A DNA stretch of 11,213 nt from Lachnospiraceae bacterium UBA4381 (GTDB lineage: Bacteria; Bacillota; Clostridia; Lachnospirales; Lachnospiraceae), in contig DGRT01000168.1 of NCBI GenBank assembly GCA_002391105.1, forward strand, positions 1 through 11,213, written 5' to 3'. How positions within the stretch are numbered: the first letter of the stretch is position 1; each line of letters opens with the position of its first letter. This document shows, in pieces, positions 6,882 to 11,213 of this stretch. The notes beneath the pieces were generated by a model that searched no databases, was not told the DNA's origin, and saw nothing but the letters and a program-made list of their open reading frames with translations. Made by a program: the position numbers and the translations under genes.

Positions 6882-6930
6882 TTGATGCCTTATTGGATGA
6901 TGCCTGACTGGATGATGCCTGATTGGATGA
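6882..6930. repeat. 15-bp tandem repeat, about three copies
   Basis: Units GATGATGCCTGACTG (6896-6910) and GATGATGCCTGATTG (6911-6925) are preceded by a diverged copy from 6882 and followed by a five-base partial copy. Because the unit is 15 bp, one frame repeats the five residues MPDWM; the resulting 19-codon frame from ATG 6885 has no convincing ribosome binding site. Confidence 0.75.
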
Positions 6931-6981
6931 AACAAAGCTTTTAAAGCCATGAAAAGTAAATAGAATTATAACTCCAATCAC

Positions 6982-7019
6982 AAAAGGACCGTCTCAGATT
7001 AATCCGGGACAGCCCTTTT
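6982..7019. terminator. Probable bidirectional terminator
   Basis: AAAAGGACCGTCTC (6982-6995) pairs imperfectly with GGGACAGCCCTTTT (7006-7019): two mismatches, one T-G wobble and a 10-nt loop. An A tract on the left and a T tract on the right allow termination from either strand. It lies between the plus-strand XRE gene and the minus-strand decarboxylase, which converge here. Confidence 0.7.
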
Positions 7020-7053
7020 ATTATCTATATCTATTTCAAAAAGCTTCTGATGT

Positions 7054-7169
7054 TATTTCATACCCAGCCGGCTTCTGTATGCCATTCCATTCCCAGCCGG
7101 TTTCTGTATGCTATTTCATACCCAGCCGGTTTCTGTATGCTATTCCATACCCAGCCGGTTTCTGTATGC
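7054..7169. repeat. Four 29-bp tandem repeats, hairpin-forming
   Basis: Four uninterrupted 29-bp units start at 7054, 7083, 7112 and 7141 and differ at only a few positions. Each contains CCCAGCCGG and ends in CTGTATGC. A degenerate fifth copy (7170-7197) runs to the decarboxylase stop codon. Within most units CATAC pairs with GTATG, extended by AG/CT, so the transcript could form a series of hairpins in the decarboxylase 3' untranslated region. There are no spacers, so this is not a CRISPR array. Confidence 0.88.
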
Positions 7170-7197
7170 TATTCCATGCCAAATCTGGCTTTACATA

Positions 7198-8637
7198 TTA
7201 CTCCGAGATAATATCTATATATTTTGTTCCCAGATGCTCCAGAACCTTTATAACCTCCTCAGTTATCCTCTCGCCTGCCACTATAGGCGATACTGCAGGA
7301 GGACATTCCAGCACCGAATCAGCAGCAATCCGTCCTGCTATACCCATTCCTACCTCTACTCTTTTATGTGGCATAAACATTGTTTCATATGGTTTATATA
7401 CTACCTCCGGAAGATTAAAACTCCTTTCAGATATAAAGCCGCGCCTCTCCTGCTTCTGTCCGGATGCTATATCCGCTCCCGCATTCAGGCGCAGATACTC
7501 CTCATCCAATATTTTCCACAACGCATCATAAAGCCTGTCCGCAGTTTTCCAGCAGTCCATATATGGAGACCACATTGTTACAACATAATCCACGCCTCCA
7601 TATTCACACTCAATATTATATTTTCTAAGCTCATCCATAAACCACGAACCGGTTATACAGCTATCTGAAAATGAAAATGTAAGCTTAAGCGGTTCATTTC
7701 CTACGAGGCTGATTCCTAACCGCTGCAGCCTTCCCTCTAAAGTGAGTCTCTTCTTAAGCTGAGACAGGATAGAAGCCGATTCTCTGTAGCCTTCTACATC
7801 GAGTCTTTCATTTGCCTCATCCAGCGATTTGAGTATAAGAAAGGAAGGACTGGTGGAACCAAACATAAGCATCGCTTTCTTTCCCATACTCCTCAGTTCG
7901 CCCGGAGCGGTCTTTGAAATATGAAGATATGCGCCTCCTGTCAGAACAGGAAGTGTCTTATGGGCAGAATCCGAACACATATCCGCACCGACAGAGACAG
8001 GATGCATGTCCTCCTCCATAAACTTCAGATACGAACCATGTGCATTATCTACCATGAGTAATAGGTCATTTTCATGAGCTATAACCGAAAGTCCACGAAT
8101 ATCGAGTATATTTCCAAGATAATCCGGACTTGTTATATATACCCCGACTATTTCCTCATCCCTGTGATCCGACCTGTACTGTACAAGAAATCTATTCAAG
8201 CCCTCCGGGGTTACTTTACATTCGCACAGGCTATAGGCATCTGACTCAGTCGGAAGCCACGCTATATTAAACCCCAGCAGCATGGACGCATGAATAAATG
8301 CCTTATGTGCATTTCTCGAAGCCACTATGGTACATTCATGATTCCTGAAGCTCTCATTGATTCCGCGGTGATACAGAAGAGCCATATAGCACATCGCCTT
8401 TATTACCTGAGAGGATCCTTCTGTACCATAGAAGGTTCTTCCGGTTTCAAAAATACTGCCGGCTATCTCCTCACTTTCCCGAATGATGCCTTCCTCCTCA
8501 TAGAGACTGCTGACGCCATGTATCTCAGTTATATCATCACCATAGCCAAATGCACCCTTATGCCCCGGCATGTGAAGTCTGTCAGCCCCATGCAGCTTAT
8601 ATTCATCTATAAAGTTTTTTATCGGGGTTGCTTTCAT
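7198..8637 (-). CDS. Orn/Lys/Arg decarboxylase-family PLP enzyme
   Basis: 479 aa from ATG 8635-8637, close to the short Gram-positive type (B. subtilis YaaO and SpeA are about 480-490 aa). An in-frame TTG six codons upstream is possible, but the MKATPIKNF start matches the family; the ribosome binding site is weak either way. Motifs: HMPGHKG (22-28), YGTEGSSQ (70-77), SRNAHKAF (107-114), TSPDYLG (169-175), VDNAHGSY (196-203; Asp197 for the pyridine nitrogen, His200 stacking on PLP), DSAHKTLP (223-230; Lys227 the Schiff-base lysine), and the C-terminal-domain motif ECPPAVSPIVAGE. The active-site loop reads VDNAHG where typical members read VDEAHG, so substrate is uncertain; arginine or lysine decarboxylation is the family default. 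It follows the SCIFF maturase on the same strand with a 103-nt gap and no clear terminator. Confidence 0.87.
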   Translation of the reverse strand: MKATPIKNFIDEYKLHGADRLHMPGHKGAFGYGDDITEIHGVSSLYEEEGIIRESEEIAGSIFETGRTFYGTEGSSQVIKAMCYMALLYHRGINESFRNHECTIVASRNAHKAFIHASMLLGFNIAWLPTESDAYSLCECKVTPEGLNRFLVQYRSDHRDEEIVGVYITSPDYLGNILDIRGLSVIAHENDLLLMVDNAHGSYLKFMEEDMHPVSVGADMCSDSAHKTLPVLTGGAYLHISKTAPGELRSMGKKAMLMFGSTSPSFLILKSLDEANERLDVEGYRESASILSQLKKRLTLEGRLQRLGISLVGNEPLKLTFSFSDSCITGSWFMDELRKYNIECEYGGVDYVVTMWSPYMDCWKTADRLYDALWKILDEEYLRLNAGADIASGQKQERRGFISERSFNLPEVVYKPYETMFMPHKRVEVGMGIAGRIAADSVLECPPAVSPIVAGERITEEVIKVLEHLGTKYIDIISE

Positions 8638-8740
8638 ACTGATCTTTCTATTCAAACACTATCACTATAATCCTTGCATTATCATAATCGCCTTCTAAAG
8701 CAGGCTTTCACTGCGATATGATGGTCACATCTGTATAACC

Positions 8741-10192
8741 TTAACCGGCATCACAATCATTACAATCTCCACAATCTGCGGTTCCTCCCGCGGTAGCGCC
8801 ACTGACAGGCTCAAGTCCCAGAGCATCATGTGCCACCTGGATCATTATGGCACATTCCATTCTCTTGCGGAAAAGCTCACAACCATATTCATATATACCC
8901 TTTACATCACCTGTCGCATGATAAGCATTTGCCGCACAGCCACCTGAGCAGTAATGCATAGCCCAGCAGTCGCGGCAGTCAGGTCTGGCATAAGCATTGC
9001 AGGACCTGAACTCCTCCTGGGTTTCATGATTGGAAACGCCGTTCCAGATATCTCCAAGCTTAAAGCTCTCGTCACCGACAAACTGATGGCAGGGATACAG
9101 GTCACCCCACGGGGTAACTGCCATATACTCAGTTCCCGATCCACAGCCGGATATTCTCTTATATATACATGGGCCTGACTTAAGATCCACCATATAATGA
9201 TAGAAGGTAAAGCCATTTCCCTCTATATCACGCTTCAGCATCTCACAGGCAAGCTTCTCATACTGATCTTTAAGTATCGGCAGATCCTCCTCCGTAAGAG
9301 CCAGCGGATCACCCGGCTTACTTACAACAGGCTCCATGGACAGCTCTTTAAATCCAAGATCTGCCATCGAAAGTATATCCTCTGTAAAGTCAGTATTAAG
9401 GTGAGTAAATGTACCACGTATGTAGTAATTCTTTCCGCCCCTTGCCTTCACAAGCTTCTGAAACTTAGGGATTATAGTATCATAGCTTCCACGTCCCTGA
9501 TAATCCACTCTGGTTCTGTCATGAACCTCCTTACGTCCATCCAGACTAAGAACCACATTGCTCATTTCCGTGTTACAGAAATCTATAACATCATCATCTA
9601 TAAGCATTCCATTGGTCGTCAGTGTAAAACGGAAATTCTTCCCGGCTTCCTTCTCGATAGAACGTGCATAGGCAACTATCTGCTTACATACCTCCCAGTT
9701 CATAAGCGGTTCACCGCCAAAAAAGTCAACCTCAAGATTATGTCTGCTGCCACTATGCTCGATAAGAAAATCTATCGCACGCTTCCCTACTTCAAAGGAC
9801 ATAAGCGCACGCTCGCCGTTGTATTTGCCCTGACTGGCAAAGCAGTATTCACAGTTTAGATTGCAGGTATGGGACACATGAAGGCATAGCGCTTTTATCA
9901 CATCTCCACTTCTCTTCTTGAATTCCCCCGCAAGAGGGGCAAAGGTATCCGGTGTATATAGCTTATGAGCCTTCTCAAGAGCACGGATATCCTCGAGACA
10001 CAGGCGGATATCCTCTTCGGTAACATCTTCTCTGTCACCATACTTATCCATTATAACCTTTACTATCTCATCCTCGGTTCTATCGGGATACATTTCTATA
10101 ATGTCATAAGCCACGTCATCCACACTATGCACCGAGCCGGAGCATGTATCAAGAACTATATTGTAGCCATTTAATTTATACTGATGTACCAT
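8741..10192 (-). CDS. SCIFF peptide radical SAM maturase (thioether-forming)
   Basis: 483 aa. GAAGGA (complement of the 10199-10204 region) lies 6 nt before the ATG. Residues 1-90 are a PqqD-like RiPP recognition element that binds the precursor leader. The radical SAM domain follows, with CNLNCEYC giving Cys110, Cys114 and Cys117 for the SAM-binding 4Fe-4S cluster. FFGGEP (158-162) is the SAM-contact motif, and LTTNG and VLSLDG are the next strands. The C-terminal SPASM/twitch region supplies Cys342, Cys350, Cys368, Cys398, Cys406, Cys409, Cys415, Cys419 and Cys438 for auxiliary clusters (YPCHQF, PDCRDCW, YCSGGC). In this family (CteB, Tte1186) the enzyme forms Cys-to-Thr thioether crosslinks in the SCIFF peptide. 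Odd: the protein ends in an extra CGDCNDC tail. The precursor gene lies 129 nt upstream. Confidence 0.96.
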   Translation of the reverse strand: MVHQYKLNGYNIVLDTCSGSVHSVDDVAYDIIEMYPDRTEDEIVKVIMDKYGDREDVTEEDIRLCLEDIRALEKAHKLYTPDTFAPLAGEFKKRSGDVIKALCLHVSHTCNLNCEYCFASQGKYNGERALMSFEVGKRAIDFLIEHSGSRHNLEVDFFGGEPLMNWEVCKQIVAYARSIEKEAGKNFRFTLTTNGMLIDDDVIDFCNTEMSNVVLSLDGRKEVHDRTRVDYQGRGSYDTIIPKFQKLVKARGGKNYYIRGTFTHLNTDFTEDILSMADLGFKELSMEPVVSKPGDPLALTEEDLPILKDQYEKLACEMLKRDIEGNGFTFYHYMVDLKSGPCIYKRISGCGSGTEYMAVTPWGDLYPCHQFVGDESFKLGDIWNGVSNHETQEEFRSCNAYARPDCRDCWAMHYCSGGCAANAYHATGDVKGIYEYGCELFRKRMECAIMIQVAHDALGLEPVSGATAGGTADCGDCNDCDAG

Positions 10193-10228
10193 AATTCATC
10201 CTTCTGTTTTATATCTTTACTTAGCTTC

Positions 10229-10250
10229 CCTCCACCTGCATAGCAGGAGG
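10229..10250 (-). promoter_or_regulatory. Leader hairpin upstream of the maturase
   Basis: CCTC (10229-10232) pairs with GAGG (10247-10250) and CTGC (10236-10239) with GCAG (10243-10246), with a 3-nt bulge and an ATA loop. On the maturase mRNA the arm contains AGGTGGAGGG, a strong Shine-Dalgarno-like string with no start codon at proper distance; the real site lies closer to the ATG. It could be an RNA-stability or translation-control element. Confidence 0.4.
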
Positions 10251-10269
10251 TTTACAATTACTGTGACAC

Positions 10270-10310
10270 AATAAAAGAGAAGCGCCGCCATCATCAGGCG
10301 GCGCTGTCTC
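10270..10310 (-). terminator. Attenuator hairpin between SCIFF precursor and maturase
   Basis: AGCGCCGCC (10281-10289) and GGCGGCGCT (10297-10305) form a 9-bp GC-rich stem with a 7-nt loop. GAGA/TCTC extends it after a one-base bulge. In the minus-strand transcript it begins about 12 nt after the SCIFF stop and is followed by TCTCTTTTATT, an imperfect U tract. Partial termination would give more precursor mRNA than maturase mRNA. Confidence 0.8.
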
Positions 10311-10321
10311 TGCATTACCGA

Positions 10322-10471
10322 TTACTGCTCTGAAGCATTCTCACACTTCTGATTAGCAACACCACAGCTTGTCTTGCAGGCACTCTGGCAGGATGTCTGG
10401 CACTCGCCACATCCACCTGTTACAGCACTCTCGCAAAGATCTCTTGTATCCAGAGTCTTAATTCTCTCCAT
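10322..10471 (-). CDS. SCIFF ranthipeptide precursor (six-cysteine-in-forty-five)
   Basis: 49 aa. GGAGG (complement of 10480-10484) lies 8 nt before the ATG; an in-frame ATG five codons upstream overlaps that site and is rejected. The leader is MERIKTLDTRDLCESAVTGG and the core GGCGECQTSCQSACKTSC is the SCIFF signature. Cysteines at 21, 24, 28, 32, 36 and 43 are the canonical six, and Cys13 is a seventh in the leader. The peptide is the substrate of the radical SAM enzyme encoded next, which forms thioether crosslinks from Cys to a nearby residue. In characterised Tte1186a the link is, as I recall, Cys32-Thr37; here residue 37 is Gly. The biological role of SCIFF peptides is not settled, although quorum-type signalling has been proposed. 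The gene has its own promoter and is followed by an attenuator. Confidence 0.95.
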   Translation of the reverse strand: MERIKTLDTRDLCESAVTGGCGECQTSCQSACKTSCGVANQKCENASEQ

Positions 10472-10508
10472 CTTTATATCCTCCATATTTAATAATTACT
10501 ATTTCGTT

Positions 10509-10537
10509 ATCCTAACACAATAACTTTCCAATATCAA
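10509..10537 (-). promoter_or_regulatory. Sigma-A-type promoter of the SCIFF operon
   Basis: On the minus strand TTGATA (complement of 10532-10537) is followed after exactly 17 bp by TAGGAT (complement of 10509-10514). Transcription would start near 10502, about 31 nt before the SCIFF ATG. No convincing terminator separates the glycogen phosphorylase stop from this promoter, so some read-through is possible. Confidence 0.65.
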
Positions 10538-10554
10538 GCACATAGTAGCCGACA

Positions 10555-11213
10555 CTAGTCGAGACTTACCTCAACCTTCTTCAGCTTCCAGATATCCTTT
10601 ACATACTGCTCTATAGTTCTGTCTGATGAGAACTTGCCTGAGCAGGCTGTATTCATCATAGCCATACGTGCCCAGCGTGACTTATCTCTATAAGCCTCAT
10701 CAACTCTTGCCTGAGCCTGAGCATAGGAATCAAAGTCCTTAAGTATGAAGTAAACATCTTCCTTGGTAAGTGAATCATAGAGATCTCTGAATATCTCTGT
10801 ATCATCATTATATGTACCATTTATAAGCTGGGTTAATACTCTGCGGACATTCTGGTTATTATTGTAGATATCCCATGGATTGTAGCCGCCATCCTTCTCG
10901 TACTTCATTACTTCATCTGCTGAGAGTCCGAAGATAAATGCATTTTCAGCTCCAACCTCTTCAACTATTTCTACATTAGCTCCATCCATAGTACCAAGTG
11001 TAGGTGCACCATTGATCATGAACTTCATATTACCTGTACCTGAAGCCTCACGGGAAGCTGTAGATATCTGCTCTGATACATCAGCAGCAGCAAAGATGAT
11101 CTCACCATTTGATACTCTGTAATCCTCGATGAATACTACCTTGATCTTATCCTTGATAGTCGGATCGTTATTTACAACATCCGCTACAGAGTTTATAAGC
11201 TTGATAGTAAGCT
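10555..11213 (-). CDS. glgP: Glycogen/alpha-glucan phosphorylase, C-terminal part
   Basis: The C-terminal 218 residues of a GT35 phosphorylase of normally about 750-820 aa; the rest lies past the right edge. The frame is open to the window end, so the internal ATG at 11028 is not a start. The signature EASGTGNMKF holds the PLP-binding lysine (Lys680 in rabbit muscle phosphorylase; residue 63 of the visible part), followed by INGAPTLGTMDGANVEIVEE, which lines the active site. The enzyme releases glucose-1-phosphate from alpha-1,4-glucans in the cytoplasm. The C-terminus (RTIEQYVKDIWKLKKVEVSLD, ending TAG) is intact. It ends 83 nt upstream of the SCIFF gene on the same strand; no functional link to SCIFF is apparent. 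Glycogen versus maltodextrin specificity cannot be told from this fragment. Confidence 0.97.
   Translation of the reverse strand, partial: LTIKLINSVADVVNNDPTIKDKIKVVFIEDYRVSNGEIIFAAADVSEQISTASREASGTGNMKFMINGAPTLGTMDGANVEIVEEVGAENAFIFGLSADEVMKYEKDGGYNPWDIYNNNQNVRRVLTQLINGTYNDDTEIFRDLYDSLTKEDVYFILKDFDSYAQAQARVDEAYRDKSRWARMAMMNTACSGKFSSDRTIEQYVKDIWKLKKVEVSLD

Larger units (their letters stand above)
6477..6883. repeat. Fold-back element with long imperfect terminal inverted repeats
   Basis: The left part (6477-6544) and the reverse complement of the right part (6798-6883) share an ordered series of blocks: AAACG/AAACCG, AAA, GTTT, AGGAT, AAGCGT, GAA, CTCGGT, ATT and AATTACC...GAG, with small gaps between. 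The pairing was aligned by eye. The interior holds three further hairpins (6592-6645, 6662-6720, 6772-6786). No coding sequence is convincing. It may be a MITE-like non-autonomous element or a large structured RNA. It begins immediately after the XRE stop codon. No clear target-site duplication is visible. Confidence 0.45.

Noticed and set aside
7054..7169. CRISPR array
   Set aside because: The 29-bp units are directly adjacent with no spacers, and no cas gene is present in the window.
7079..7668. Plus-strand frames of 150 and 186 codons running from the 29-bp repeats into the decarboxylase
   Set aside because: The first part is repeat-derived and the rest is antisense to a decarboxylase with intact active-site motifs.
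8902..9859. Minus- and plus-strand frames of 74-220 codons within the maturase gene
   Set aside because: All are shadows of the radical SAM gene, whose iron-sulfur motifs and RiPP recognition element are in the main frame.
10472..10486. SCIFF start five codons upstream at 10486
   Set aside because: The GGAGG ribosome binding site lies within those codons and is ideally spaced for ATG at 10471; known SCIFF leaders start at the same place relative to the IKTL motif.

Overview
The window looks like chromosomal DNA of a Gram-positive gut or rumen anaerobe of the family Lachnospiraceae (Clostridia). The evidence is a SCIFF ranthipeptide precursor with its radical SAM maturase (a Clostridia marker), a DUF5716/DUF5717-type gene pair that I associate with Lachnospiraceae, strong AGGAG-type ribosome binding sites, moderate-to-low GC and heavy use of ATA and TAT codons. 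Genus is not resolved; a Coprococcus- or Butyrivibrio-like organism would fit.

Layout. 1-4283 (minus): a very large cytoplasmic protein of unknown function (DUF5717 type, 1357 aa), followed 27 nt later by the start of a second gene whose N-terminus looks like an actin/Hsp70-fold ATPase (DUF5716 type, cut by the window edge). 4284-4420: compact divergent promoter region with a perfect inverted repeat. 4421-5740 (plus): a fold-type I PLP aminotransferase/decarboxylase resembling CobD and HisC, then a small lipoprotein, ending in tandem repeats and a clear terminator. 6198-6476 (plus): a small XRE-type regulator. 5741-6197 and 6477-7197: gene-free DNA rich in tandem repeats and inverted repeats, including a roughly 407-bp fold-back element directly after the regulator. 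7198-8637 (minus): an Orn/Lys/Arg-decarboxylase-family enzyme. 8741-10471 (minus): the SCIFF maturase and, upstream of it, the 49-residue SCIFF precursor with a good promoter and an intercistronic hairpin. 10555-11213 (minus): the C-terminal part of glycogen/alpha-glucan phosphorylase, cut by the window edge.

How the genes work together. The SCIFF precursor and maturase form one biosynthetic unit. The hairpin between them probably keeps precursor levels above enzyme levels. The decarboxylase follows in the same direction without a recognisable terminator and may be co-transcribed. The DUF5716/DUF5717 pair forms a second operon-like unit, probably an uncharacterised ATPase plus large scaffold. 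No link between these units is visible.

Most interesting points: the ATPase-like/giant-scaffold pair with an acidic linker; a SCIFF peptide with a seventh cysteine and with Gly where a characterised homologue has the acceptor Thr; and the fold-back element beside a small XRE gene, surrounded by four unrelated tandem-repeat arrays.
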